64,000 bases of DNA from assembly GCF_000801105.2 (NCBI RefSeq), contig NC_079519.1, forward strand, positions 15,515,828 through 15,579,827, read 5' to 3'. The notes beneath the pieces are model-generated. The model saw only the letters and a list, made by a program, of their open reading frames with translations. It did not search any database and was not told the DNA's origin. The position numbers were made by a program, and so were the translations under genes. Position 1 is the stretch's first letter. Every line of letters begins with the position of its first letter. Source of the DNA: Raphanus sativus. Its lineage: Eukaryota; Streptophyta; Magnoliopsida; Brassicales; Brassicaceae. Shown here in pieces: positions 1 through 10,634 of the stretch.

Positions 1-157
1 AATTCACCTCTTTTCCTTTATTTTACTGCGTTTTCTTATTTTATTTTTTTTATCCGCTTCTTGATCGAACTAGTTCTTCATCTTTAACCTCTCTTTGAGA
101 TTTCGCCTTAGTCCAATTCCTCTCTTTTGCTTCCTATTTCCCTTTCCTTTTACTATC

Positions 158-2652
158 ATGAGTCGAAAAGAAGGTTCCGGCGTGGTTCAGCTCTCAGCCT
201 CCGGTGCCCACATTATGAAGGTTAAGCAGGAAGCCGGTGAAAAGATGACAGAAGCCAAGAAGAAGAAGGTTAAAGACTCGATCGGAGCAAGAGTCAAGAG
301 GATGAAGAAAGGTAGCAAAAGCGCCTCCTCCGGTCCTCACTTCCCTTTGCTCTTAAAGGGTCAGGACGTCATCAATCTTGCTGTTCAAGCTCACGGCAAG
401 AGCGATCTAGTCAGAGCTTGTGTTGAAGATGAGACCCCCGAGACCGTTCCGGAGGGTTGGTTCTGCGTTCATGAGAAATATATCTCCAAGAGCCATCTTA
501 GATTTCCTCTCCCCACCCTTTTGCTGGATCTCTTAGACATTACCAGCTAGCCCTTCTTCAACTTTGCCCGTCGGTCATCAGAGTGATAAATGGGTTTATC
601 ACTAGGGCCAAGGAGGAAGGGGTTATCGTAGGGTTGACCGAGTTAATGAGTCTCTTTTCTATAAAGGAGAGTACCTCCAAAGATGGTGGAAGTGGTACCT
701 ACTACCTCCCCTGTCGTCCAGGGTTAGGTATCTTTAAATTCACGGCCAGTGACGATGACTGGCGGAAGAAGTACTTTTATGTCAAGATTGATCCCTTGAC
801 GGTTCCTGTAGGCCGTGACCTCAGGAACTCATGGTCTGACATTTCTGGTTAGGATTTTAGGGATATGTTTGCAATTGTATCTTTGCTTATCGTGATGTGC
901 TAATCGTTTTTTGACTTTTTGCAGAAGTTAAGGATCCTATCAAGTTGTCTGGTAAACTTACCAGAGCTCTTCACAGGAAGCTGCAGCACAGCCCTAATAA
1001 TTGGGGAGCTTATACTACTTCGAGAGTTGGGTCAGCTAGATTTCCTGATCGATACAAGGCGTCCTTCCCTGACTCAGTGACGGTTGCTGGTTTAGAAGGT
1101 ACTCTTCTACTCTTAATTCATGATCTTTACTGTTTGAATTTGTCTCATGTGATTAATGAATCTTTTTCATGATTCAGTTTCTGAGGGTGATTCAGTTTTC
1201 GAAGTTTCATCCGGAGCAAGTACTTCCGAGAAGACTCAATCACAGAAGATGCCTATTCAGCCTTCCTTCCGTTCCAGGGGTAGATCGACCAAGGCTGCCA
1301 GCTCCTCTAGAGGAAGTGACAAGAACCAAGGGGGATCCTTCCTTGACTCTGTGAAGGAGGCTCTTGACGAAGGAGGCTCTGCTCCTGCTAAAGGTGTTGG
1401 CTCTTCGGAGCCTAAAGTTCAGGAAGTCGGCCTTCCTTCCGAGGTCCCGATGACCGAAGCTAACCCTCAAATGGCGAGGGATCCTCCTGAATTTGAGCCC
1501 CCGAGAAACAAGAGGTCCCGAACTGACCAGGTTGACAGACCTTCGAGGTCTTCCTCCTCCTCCTCTAGAGGAGGAACCGTTGGCTGGAACTTTGCTCATT
1601 CGAAGCCTGGATCGGTTTTGGATGATTCGTGGGGTTTGGCTACTCTGATGAGGCATATGAAGAGTACCGGATGTTCCCTCCCCTCGATCTCCAATCTCAC
1701 GCACAAGGATGAGTATGTTGATATTGCCCATCATATGGGTCAGGTATGAGGTCTATTTCAACTTTTAGCTTTATCTTTGGAAGATTTTCACTAAACCGTT
1801 TTTTGTTTTCTGTAGCTGGCTGGCGCTATTAACAGGGCTCAGTTCAAGTTTGAGGACGCCGTACACAATGCCCCCAGTGCTGAGGAATTAGCTCAGGTCA
1901 CTGAACTGGTTAAGGCCAACAAGACTGAGCTCAATCAGACTCGGGCTCTGATCTCGGATCTCCAAGCTGAGGTGAAGAGACTTGGCTCCAAATGCGATGC
2001 TCAGCAAAGGACAATCGAGAGCCAGTTGATTGACCTCCAGGTAAAGAATAGGAAGATTGGGGATTTGGATGCTGCTCGGAAGATAGCCGAGTATCAGGTC
2101 AAGGAGCTGATTGCTTCAACCCAGAGCAGCCAGAAGAACAAGGAAGCTGAGGTCAGGCTGGCCGTCCGGAGAGGAAAGAAGGAGGTAGCTGAAGCCTACA
2201 ACAAAGTTCTGGTTGTTGTCAAGGAGAAGTTCTCCAAGAAGAAGGACGAAGTCGATCTCCTGGTTCATGCTCAAGAGATTCAAGCCAACACCGAGCTCCT
2301 GAAAGACATGCTGGATGGCGAGATTAAGAGTACTCAAGACGAGTATGATCGCTTGGTGGCGATGATGCCGGAGGCTGTCGCGGCGTACGAGAAGGCTCAG
2401 GTCTCGGATTTCTCGATCGGGAAGCTCCCTCTTCCCCAACTCTCCGAGAGCTCAGGTACTTTAGAGATTAATATGTTTAATCTCTCCTTTTCTGGAGAGT
2501 TCGGTTCTAATTTGGAATTGATGGGTTCTTACTCAGCCCCAGTCGAAGCCGCCCTTGGAGGTAGCGACAAGGAGATGGAGGAGGAGGTTCCTGGGGAGGA
2601 AGATCCATCTGGTAAGGGAGCTGAGAAGAGCTCGGATGACAAGGAAGTTTAA
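158..2652 (+). pseudogene. TE1 antisense accessory ORF, putative gypsy-type transposon protein, five coding segments
   Basis: This ORF is opposite to TE1 gag-pol. The likely start is the ATG at 158 (MSRKEGSG). The first part resembles the plant 'putative gypsy type transposon' domain (PF04195-like) in its PEGWFCVHEKYI and following leucine-rich stretch. A one-base frameshift near 537-540 separates 158-550 from 553-847. Three GT-AG introns preserve the reading phase exactly: 848-924, 1099-1177 and 1744-1815 (77, 79 and 72 nt). The third coding exon is rich in Ser/Arg. The last (1816-2652) is Lys/Glu-rich and probably a coiled coil, ending in an acidic tail. Function is unknown. The architecture recurs at 13179-15008 and 29560-31384. 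The family call is from memory of the domain, not a search. Confidence 0.75.
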
Positions 2653-3104
2653 GAGCTGAGGCTCTTTCATGTTTTCTAGGATTTCTGCCCGATGGGCTTT
2701 GTTTCATTTGTTTCTAAGACTTATAGCCTGAGGAGGCTTTTAAACATTTGTTTATGTTAAGGTCCTTGGAACCTTTGTTGGCCTGAGGAGGCCTTTAAAC
2801 CTTTATCTATCAAAACTTGGTTTCCAGTTTCGTTTCGAGTTTTTCGAATTGACTTAGTCATTTTTTATGAACTCAAATTTGATTAAGAGTTTTGATAGGG
2901 AATGCTTTGGTTACTGATTAAGAGGTTTAGTGAATCCTCCGAATTAGATCCCTGATTTCGTGATAAGTCTCGGAGACTTGGATTGTTTTTAGTCCCTTAA
3001 GAGGGGTTTCTCGAAGTATCGAGGTCAGCTTAGGATTTTTAGGAGCCTGAGCTTAACTCGGGTGCTTTAGGTAAGGGTTCTTGGGAACCTGAGTTCGTTT
3101 GTGG

Positions 3105-3435
3105 GATTTTAAGACCCGTTGAGACTTGCTTAGGATTTTAAGACCTTCTGAGGTTTGATAAGGATTTTAAGACCTTTGTGATTTGATGAGGATTTTAAGA
3201 CCTCGGAGATTTGATAAGGATTTTAAGACCTTGGAGATTCGATAAGGATTTTAAGACCTTGGAGATTTGGTAAGGTTTTTAAGACCTTAGGTCCCGGTTC
3301 GTCGAGACCTGATATTGGTTTGAAGGATTTTAAGACCTTTTGTAGTTGTTAAGGATTTTAAGACCTTAGGTCCAGGTTTGTAGAGACCTGAGCTAACCCG
3401 AAGGGTTTTTAGGACCCTAGGTCCATGTTTGCAGG
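3105..3435. repeat. Degenerate tandem repeat, about 28-30 bp unit (AAGGATTTTAAGACCT core)
   Basis: About ten successive units share a core of the type GGATTTTAAGACC followed by a short variable tail such as TTGGAGATTTGATA. Spacing between cores is mostly 28-32 bp, drifting to longer units to the right, where TAGGTCCAGGTTTGTAGAGA-type phrases appear. The array is imperfect and looks like an old slippage-driven expansion. Confidence 0.75.
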
Positions 3436-3639
3436 GACCTGTTTTGTTAAAGAATTGAGATATCGAGAATAATTTCTTTATTGATAATTGGATACATTGC
3501 ATCATAGTAATCATACAATTGCTGTATTATAATGATCATACATTTGCTGCGTGGGCTATGTGATTTTAATCAGACATATGCCCCCTTTGATTGTGGTGAA
3601 CGAGGTATTGGAATGAGGTTGGGGCTGCACTCATGACGG

Positions 3640-3674
3640 AGTTGCCTACGTACCCAGTCAAGGGATCAAGCCTA
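3640..3674 (-). other. Conserved GGTACGTAGGCA motif downstream of integrase
   Basis: On the minus strand the sequence reads CTTGATCCC, then a short gap, then GGGTACGTAGGCAACTC. Nearly the same string is found downstream of TE3 gag-protease (28599-28630) and inside the TE4 3' LTR (48632-48662). Conservation across otherwise divergent elements suggests a functional cis element, but its role is not known to me. Confidence 0.6.
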
Positions 3675-3731
3675 ACGTAGTTCAGGAATTTTAGGTAACT
3701 AATGATAATATCTCTTAAGATTCGTGGCATT

Positions 3732-4951
3732 CTACGATCTGATTTCAGGTACCCCGGTTCGCACCTTTCGGAGCTTGTAAACGCCAGGTCGTACCACGTG
3801 GATGATCTGGTAGGGACCTTCCCAGTTGGTTCCTAACTTCCCAGCATCTGGTTCTTTGGTTCCTTCGAAAACTTTCCTAAGTACTAGGTCACCTACAGCG
3901 AACTGCCGGAGCCTGACTTTGGAATTGTACTGTCGTGCCATTGCTTGCTGATAGTTCTGAATGCGAATCAAAGCTCGGTCCCGTCTTTCCTCGATTAGAT
4001 CGAGGCTGTCGGTTAGGAGCTGATCATTAGCTGCGGGATTGGACGTACAGAGTTCCCGGCGGAGGCTACCAGCAATGGTTTCAGTTGGAACGACAGCTTC
4101 CATCCCTAATGCTAAGGAGAAAGGAGTTTCTTCTGTAGCTTTTCGTGGGGTGGTCCGACATGCCCAAAGTACTTCAAGTAACTTCTCTGACCAGAGTTCC
4201 TTCTGGGTTCCGAGGCGTTTCTTGAGGTTTGCTAATACTGATTTATTAGCAGCCTCCGCCTGTCCGTTACCTTGAGGTCGGCGAGGTGATGAGAAGGTCA
4301 GGCGAATATTCCACTTGTCACAAAATATTTTGAAATCGTGGGATATGAATTGTCCTCCATTGTCAGTTACGATTTTGTATGGGATGCCGTGTCTACACAC
4401 GATTTCTTTCCATACGAATTGCTCGACCTCGACCCTGGTTACCTGTTGGAAAGCTTCAGCTCTATCCATTTCGTGAAGTAGTCTGTTAGGACTAAAAGGA
4501 AGCGTAGCTTCTTCTTTCCACTTCCTGATGCTACTAGTGGTCCCACGATATCCATGGACCATCTCATAAATGGATAAGGGGCGGATATGTTAGACAGCTT
4601 TTCCGCAGGTTGGTGTATAATCGGTGCATGCCTCTGGCATTTGTCGCATGAAGAGGAATAGGCCTCACAGTCTGCAATAATGGTAGGCCAGAAATATCCT
4701 TGTCTTTTGATTCTGATGGCTAGAGCTCTTCCTCCAGAGTGGTTCCCGCAGGAACCATCGTGCATTTCCTTCATGAGCCTCATAGCAACGAGGCCATGGA
4801 CGCATTTTAGGTAAGGTCCGGAAATGCTTCGTTTGAGGAGGACAGATTCAGTTACGCAATATCTGGCGCTTAATGCTTTGAGCTTTCGAGCCTCCCATTT
4901 ATTGGGTGGAGTCTTTCCTCCAGGATGTATTGCTTGATTGGAATTCTCCAA
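3732..4951 (-). pseudogene. TE1 integrase (frameshifted)
   Basis: This encodes the integrase that would join the element's DNA to the chromosome. The H2C2 zinc-binding module is visible near 4660-4760 (GNHSGG... CDKCQRH). The catalytic core has its first Asp in WSMDIVGPL, its second in TDNGGQF and its Glu in NGQAEAANKS. A C-terminal WEGPYQI segment follows, typical of Ty3/gypsy integrases, and no chromodomain is apparent. A one-base frameshift near 4467-4475 splits the core after TDYFTKWIE, and another near 4918-4925 separates the integrase N-terminus from the upstream linker. All D, D, E residues remain, so loss of function comes from frame damage rather than active-site loss. Confidence 0.9.
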
Positions 4952-6669
4952 TCCTCTCTTCCTACAACTTTGTTATGAAGAGACGAGGGAGGTTCCTGTT
5001 CGGGACCTGGTGTCGTGGTGCCACCGGAGGTATTGGTAGGATTGGGCTCCAGGGAGTCTGAATTCCGAGGAATACCTCCAGATGAATTTTGGAGAGCTGT
5101 ACGGCTTCTGGTTTTAACTCTGCAGATGATTGGGTCTGAGTTGGTGCCCCCAGGGGTATTCTTGAGATCAGGCTCTAGGGAGTCTGAATTTCGAGGAATA
5201 TCTTCCATGATTTGGATTGTGTTCCCGGAGGTATGCTTTTTAGAGCTGCATATTCTGGTTTTTGGAAACCAAAATGTTGTGACAACCTGGGTAGCTACCG
5301 TTTCAGGGCAGGTACCTTCGAGTTGCGCTGTTAGTTTGCTCGCTTTCTCGGCTTTAGTAGCTATGTCGATGCTTGGTTTCTCGATTCCTTCTACGGGTAT
5401 AATCCGTTTTACGAGGGGGTCTGATGTGGAAGCTAAAGCAGCCAACGCATCTGCTGAGGAGTTCTCTCCTCGTGGGATTCTCGTTAGCTCGAATTTGTCG
5501 AACTGCCTAGTGAGGTTCTGGACGACTTCGAGATATGCCCCCATTCTTTCGTCCCTCGTTTCATATTCTCCGTGAAACTGGCTAGCTACTAGCTGTGAAT
5601 CACTATAAGCATTTAGCTCACGGAGTCCGAGGCTTAGGGCGAGCTTCAACCCTGCGATTAGTGCTTCATATTCAGCTTCGTTGTTTGAGGCGCTGAATCC
5701 AAGCCTATATGACTGCTCAATGGTTTCTCCTGCTGAAGAGGTTAGCCTTAGACCGATACCGGAGCCCTGTTTTGATGAGGCTCCGTCGACGTATAGGCTC
5801 CACTTCGGAGATTCCATTTCGGAGTCTAACTGCTCGGATGTTAGTTCAATGATAAAGTCGGCAAGGACCTGAGCTTTCGCTGCTGCTCGAGGTCTATACT
5901 CAATATCATATTCGCTGAGCTCTATGGCCCATTTAGCCAATCGCCCTGACTGGCTAGGGCTGTGCAAGATCATTCGTAAAGGTTGTGAGGTCATTACAAC
6001 GATCGAGTGCGATTGGAAGTAAGGTCGCAATTTTCTGGCAGCTGTTACGACTGCTAGAGCTAGTTTTTCCATTGCAGGGTACCTGGTTTCGGCGTCTATC
6101 AAACTCTTACTGGTGTAATAGACAGGTCTTTGTTCGTTTTGTTCCTCTCGTACTAGAACGCCGCTGACTGCAGCAGTTGATACAGCGAGGTATAGGTACA
6201 ATGGCTCTCCTACTACTGGTTTAGATAGGATCGGAGGTTCGGAGAGATAGGCTTTCAATTGCTTGAAGGCTTCCTCACATTTCTCGTCCCATAAGAACTT
6301 CTTATTATTTCTTAGAAGCTTGTAAAATGGGAGACATTTATCGGTGGACTTGGATATGAATCGATTCAATGCCGCGATTCGTCCAGTCAATCTCTGTACC
6401 TCTCTGGTCGTCTTAGGTGACGGCATTTCTAGGAAGGTTGCTATCTGCTGCGGGTTGGCTTCAATGCCTCTTTCGGTTACGAGATAGCCTAGGAACTCGC
6501 CTGAGGGTACCTCGAAAGTACATTTAGTGGGATTGAGCTTCATATCAGACTTGTTAAGGATATCGAAGCATTCCCTTAAGTGGGAGATATGATCTTCTCC
6601 AGCTGAGGATTTGACTAGCATGTCGTCGATATAGACCTCCATGGTTTTTCCAAGTTGTCCAGCAAACAT
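4926..6669 (-). pseudogene. TE1 reverse transcriptase C-half, RNase H and second (aRNH-type) RNase H
   Basis: The segment starts just after an in-frame stop. The RT catalytic YIDDMLVKS lies at the N-terminus, followed by the RT thumb and a gypsy RNase H (LAVSTAAVSGVLVREE ... DFIIEL). A second RNase H follows (YVDGASSKQGSGIG, NNEAEYEALIAGL, YSDSQLVASQ, SSADALAALA), with Asp-Glu-Asp-Asp positions recognisable. This dual arrangement marks the Tat clade. A linker of about 130 residues before integrase contains a direct repeat of IPRNSDSLEP. The reading frame is lost near 4918-4925. Confidence 0.9.
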
Positions 6670-6684
6670 CTTATTTACTAGCCT

Positions 6685-7326
6685 CTAATAGGTAGCTCCT
6701 GCGTTCTTTAATCCGAATGGCATAACCTTGTAACAATAGGTTCCTCGTTCGGTTATGAATGCAGTTTTCTCCTGGTCCTCAGGATCCATCATGATTTGGT
6801 TGTATCCTGAGAAGGCATCCATGAAGGATAGGAGTCGATGGCCAGCTGTTGCTTCAACCAGGCGGTCGATGTGAGGTAACGGGAAGCTGTCTTTAGGACA
6901 GGCTTTGTTTAGGTCTGTGAAGTCTACACAGATTCTCCATTTCCCGTTTTTCTTCTTTACCACTACTGGGTTAGCTAACCAGTCGGGGTAATGTACCTCT
7001 CGAATGGACCCAGCTTTCGTAAGTCGGTCAACTTCGTCGTTAACAGCTTGAGCCTTTTCGAGGCCTAGCTTACGACGCTTCTGTTTGATCGGTTTGAAAG
7101 TAGGGTCAACTTTTAGCTTATGGGTGGTGACGTTCGGATCTATTCCTTTCATGTCACTGGTGGACCATGCAAAGGTTTTGACATTGCTTTTCAAAAAATC
7201 AATGAGCTCCTTTTTTGTCTCAGGAGGTAGCTCGGACCCGATGCTCACCTGTCTTTCAGGATCTGAGTCGTCGATGCAAACTTTTTCGGTTAGGTTCCTG
7301 GGGGGACCTCGAATATTTTGTTGCAT
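6685..7326 (-). pseudogene. TE1 reverse transcriptase N-half
   Basis: The protein holds the palm/finger motifs of a gypsy RT: KKKNGKWRICVDFTDLNKACPKD and SFMDAFSGYNQI (the catalytic Asp is in FMDAFSGY), then MPFGLKNAGATY. The frame stops at TAG (6684-6686), where related RTs have Gln (YQRLVN), so CAG to TAG is likely. Upstream it is in the same frame as protease but separated by another TAG near 7354, again preceded and followed by Gln-rich sequence. Both changes fit C-to-T decay of a methylated, silenced element. Confidence 0.88.
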
Positions 7327-7353
7327 TTCGCGACCCTCATGGATCTGTAATTG

Positions 7354-8688
7354 CTATTGGGAGGACTTTTTGAGGATTTCGAATCCTCCCAAATAGCAGA
7401 TCCTGGATATCTTCTGGCTACCATGTACGGTAGCTATCCCTTCGGGTGTTGGGAATTTTACGCACTGATGGTACGTTGAGGCTACTGCCTTCATTTTGTG
7501 AATCCAGGGTCTTCCCAAAATCGCGTGGAACGGGAAAGGTCTATCGATGACTACTAAGTTGGTCATTTTCATTATTCCGCCAGCTATGACTGGGAGCTTG
7601 ATAGTTCCCAATGAGGTAGCTGTTTCTCCGGAGAAGCCTACGAGGTTAGCTTTTTGGCCAATAATTTCGTAGTCGTCTATTTCCATCCCTTTTAGGGTGT
7701 TATAGAAAATGAGGTCGACAGAGCTTCCTGTGTCTATCATGAGCTTAGGAACCTCGTATCCTGCGATGTTCAGGGTGACAATCAACGCATCATCGTGAGG
7801 TCTGTCAAGATTTGAGGTCTCGCTTTCCCAGAAAGAAATCTTAGTATTGGACTCGGGGTTAGGAGGCTTAGGTCCAGTGTTAGACACAGCCTTCCGTACG
7901 TGATTCTTAATGGAATTGACGGAGTCTTGACATATGTCTGATCCTCCAAGGATACAGTCCACCCTCGAGTCGGGGCTCGATTGAGGGGACGGTTTGCTCA
8001 AGCGAGCCTTGACTTGTAAACTTTTTCCTTGGGGGAATTTCCCAAGAATCATGTCAACTCTCTTCTTGGGAGCTGGAGGTGGCGAATCGGTCTCCTTCTC
8101 AGGTGACCTCTCGCGCTTTGGGGAGGTGTCTCTGGAACCTCTTTTCTGATAAGGTGATGGCTTTTTAAGGTCCACGCCCTTTATTTCCCCAGCTGCGAAT
8201 TTAGCTGCCAGTTGTCGTTGGAGGTCCCAACATTCCTCAGTTGAGTGCCCTTCTCGATCGTGATAAGAGCAATGTTTGTTTTTATCAAAGCCTTTTGACC
8301 AGGGAGTTTTGTTTGCTGCGGCGATAGGTTTCTCTTCCTTGTCTTCCTCGATTGCGTAGGAATGTTCTCCCTGAGTTCGGTTGTTTCGGGGGTTTCCCCT
8401 TTTGTGAGGTCCCTTTGCCTCAGAGGATTCACCTTTTGAGTGATTCTGAGGCTTCTTGTGGAGTTTATCCAATGCGGCTGTTTCCTCCTCCAAAGTGATG
8501 TATCTGGTGGCTTTATGAAGAGCATCATCGATAGTTGGAGGAGTATTGAGTGTTAATTCTGACCAGAATTTCGATTTATAGAATAGACCTCTCCTAAGAG
8601 CCTCGATGGCGACTAGGTCGTTAGGATTCGAGAGCTTAGTTCTTATTGCCCTGAATTTCTCGATGTAAACTCGTAGTGAGTCTCCCAT
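7354..8688 (-). pseudogene. TE1 gag C-terminus, zinc knuckle and aspartic protease
   Basis: In frame with gag after one stop codon. The N-terminal part is the end of capsid (RVYIEKFRAIRTKL). A zinc-knuckle variant of C-x2-H-x4-H-x4-C form (CSYHDREGHSTEEC) lies near 8225-8270. A basic Ser/Pro-rich linker follows. The retroviral-type aspartic protease has LMIDTGSSVDLIF near 7720-7750 and ILGRPWIHKM downstream. Catalytic Asp-Thr-Gly is intact. The protease would cleave the polyprotein. Confidence 0.88.
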
Positions 8689-8691
8689 TCC

Positions 8692-10044
8692 TTATCTGAC
8701 CTTCCAAAGGTCGGCTTCAGAAGCTTGTTTCAGGATATGAGTCGAGTACTGTTTCATGAAGGCGTTAGTTAGCTGATCGAAACTATCTATCGAGGCTGGT
8801 TCGAGACCAGAGAACCACTCAAGGGCTGTTCCGACCAAATTTTCGGCGAATGTCCTGCAGTAACCTGCTTCGCATTCTTCCTGTGTAAAATGGGCTTTAA
8901 CGATTGCCAGTCGGAAAGCTCTCAAATAGGCCTTTGGGTCAGAAGTCCCGTCATACTCGGGAATTCTGATTTTTCGGGTATCCCTTATGTAGGAGCTGGC
9001 AATCCTGTCAGTGAATGGAGTTCCACGTGTTTCTTCGATCAAACTATCGATTTCGGGGGCTAAGCTCGTAGCTTTATGGACTTGAGCTCCCAATTTTTGG
9101 AGAGCTGCATGAGTTCGTTCCATATACCTACGGATAGCTTCAGGTCCTTCCATAGGTAGGACATTCGGGTCGTTGTTAGGTACCCGACGGGCAGGTTCCT
9201 GACGGAATCGTGTGGGCTCATCCTCCCATGCAGTTGGGGGGCTAAATCGCTCACCAGCTCTCGGGTTATTGGAATCTATCTGTTGATACCGGCCCCCATT
9301 TGGGGTTGAGCTTCTGGTTTGATAAACCGGAGCTGCTGTCCTACCTTCGGATGGGAGGGATCCTCTTGCCCCGGATCTAAATTCAGTCGGCGGAGGAGGT
9401 AGACGAGAGCTCCGATCAGCGACCTGACCAGATGCGGAACTGGTTGTTGCCACGTTGCTTCCCATAGCACTGGTGATAGGCGGGTTAAACACGGGAGCTG
9501 TCCCAGTATGAGGTGTCTGGAAAGCCGATCCCTGTCCTGCAGGAGCAGTGCTATCAGGGGAAAAATCTAAACGTCCTCGGGGAAATGAGGGATCAGTCAA
9601 TCGATCTCGGAAAGTGACCCCCGGAGTTTGACGTCGAGGTGGCTGGGTTGTTGTGTCTAGAGATCTTGTTATCTCTTCGAATCGTTGCTGTCGAACAGCT
9701 AGCTGATGCATCGTACGCTCACTTTCCTGAGCTTTGTCTACTAGTTGCATCATCATCTGACGAATCTCAGAAAGCTGGGCCTCCGTTTGATTCGGAGCGG
9801 CTGGCTGCTGAGGATTCTCGGTGATTGGAAGCCCGGGGGCGGTTTCACTTGTCGATCTCTGGTTAGTAGCTCCGGTTATATTCTGGCTCGTTCGAGCGTT
9901 AATAGGAAGCTGCTGCCCGGACCGATGGTCGCCGTGTCGAGGTTCCGAGGTTACAAGGGTAGAGCCTCCGTCGTTCGGTGAGCCATCGCTCGGAATCGGG
10001 AGGTTAAGATCAGACGGATTTGTTGTCTGGTCGGTAGGATTCAT
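8692..10044 (-). pseudogene. TE1 gag, capsid region
   Basis: I chose the ATG at 10044 (MNPTDQTTNP) because sequence upstream overlaps the primer binding site and LTR. The first 300 residues are Pro/Ser/Thr/Gln-rich and probably disordered, with a short predicted helix (AQLSEIRQMMMQLVDKAQ). The C-terminal 130 residues carry the conserved retrotransposon gag core (PEYDGTSDPKAYLRAFRLAI, NLVGTALEWFSGL). The frame ends at TAA (8692-8694) and continues in frame after it, so one nonsense change (probably CAA to TAA) breaks gag. Confidence 0.85.
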
Positions 10045-10077
10045 CCTCAAGTTAGAGTAAGGGATTCGATTATTTCT

Positions 10078-10095
10078 TCCCCACAGACGGCGCCA
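10078..10095 (-). other. TE1 primer binding site
   Basis: The minus strand reads TGGCGCCGTCTGTGGGGA immediately inside the LTR end, separated by two bases. It begins with the TGGCGCCG shared by several plant gypsy elements. I do not assign the primer tRNA. Confidence 0.7.
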
Positions 10096-10097
10096 AT

Positions 10098-10634
10098 TGT
10101 GAGGGGTAAAACTCACACCTAGATTTTAGATCAGGTTTAATGTTTAGGAAAGGTTAGGGAAGGATAAACGCGGGCTGAACCCCGTAAGAACTTGTAGAAT
10201 GAACTTCGATTTGTATTGATTTAGTAGAAATAGGATGGTTACAAAGGGTGATCTTTGATGAATACAAAGATTATATGAATATTACAATAAGAATGTTTTA
10301 ATGAATGTTGAGTAAAATATCAGTTGAGTCGGGTCCTTTTCTTAGTTCTCCATCTTCTATTTAAATAGCCTTGGACTTCTTTAGGTTGCCTCCAACTAAT
10401 CTCCGAGATCGTCTCCGCTTAAGGAGGAATCCGCAACAGCTTCCCTTTGACCGGGTCCTGCGCTTCTCCTTGTCACAACGTGAGCTTCCTCTTCCCCGTG
10501 AGCTCCTTAGTCAGAGTCCTTAGCTTTCAGCCTCCGGCTCCTTTTAGGCATCGAGCCTGCGATGGGCTTGTCCTGGCCCATTACCATCTTGTATTATTTC
10601 GAGATCAGCTACCGGGCCATATTCGGGCCCAACA
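10098..10634 (-). repeat. TE1 5' LTR
   Basis: On the plus strand it starts TGTGAGGGGTAAAAC and ends GGGCCCAACA, so on the minus strand it runs TGTTGGGCCC to CCTCACA with TG/CA ends. Length is about 537 bp. The left boundary is fixed by the adjacent PBS. The right boundary is placed where Athila leader-like sequence begins. A TATA-like CTATTTAAATAG lies at 10357-10368. The partner LTR is outside the window. Confidence 0.7.

Larger units (their letters stand above)
2653..3731. other. Convergent spacer between antisense ORF and integrase 3' ends
   Basis: No credible gene is visible here. The region lies between the 3' ends of two convergent coding units. It is T/G-rich on the plus strand and holds many imperfect copies of phrases such as AAGGATTTTAAGACCT and 'gcctgaggaggc'. 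It also contains the conserved GGTACGTAGGCA motif near the integrase end. It may provide the 3' ends of both transcripts, but that is an inference. Confidence 0.6.
1..10634 (-). mobile_element. TE1: Tat-lineage Ty3/gypsy LTR retrotransposon, 3' end outside window
   Basis: Read on the minus strand, the order is LTR (10098-10634), primer binding site, gag, aspartic protease, reverse transcriptase, RNase H, a second RNase H and integrase. An oppositely oriented accessory ORF follows at 158-2652. Two RNase H domains and an extra ORF downstream of integrase are known hallmarks of the Tat clade. The 3' LTR would lie left of base 1. The right flank (10635 onward) matches the leader of an Athila element, so TE1 probably inserted into Athila sequence. 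Coding regions carry at least three in-frame stops and two frameshifts, so the copy is not autonomous. Confidence 0.9.

Noticed and set aside
3105..3435. CRISPR-like array
   Set aside because: The units are imperfect and contiguous without unique spacers, in a plant retroelement.
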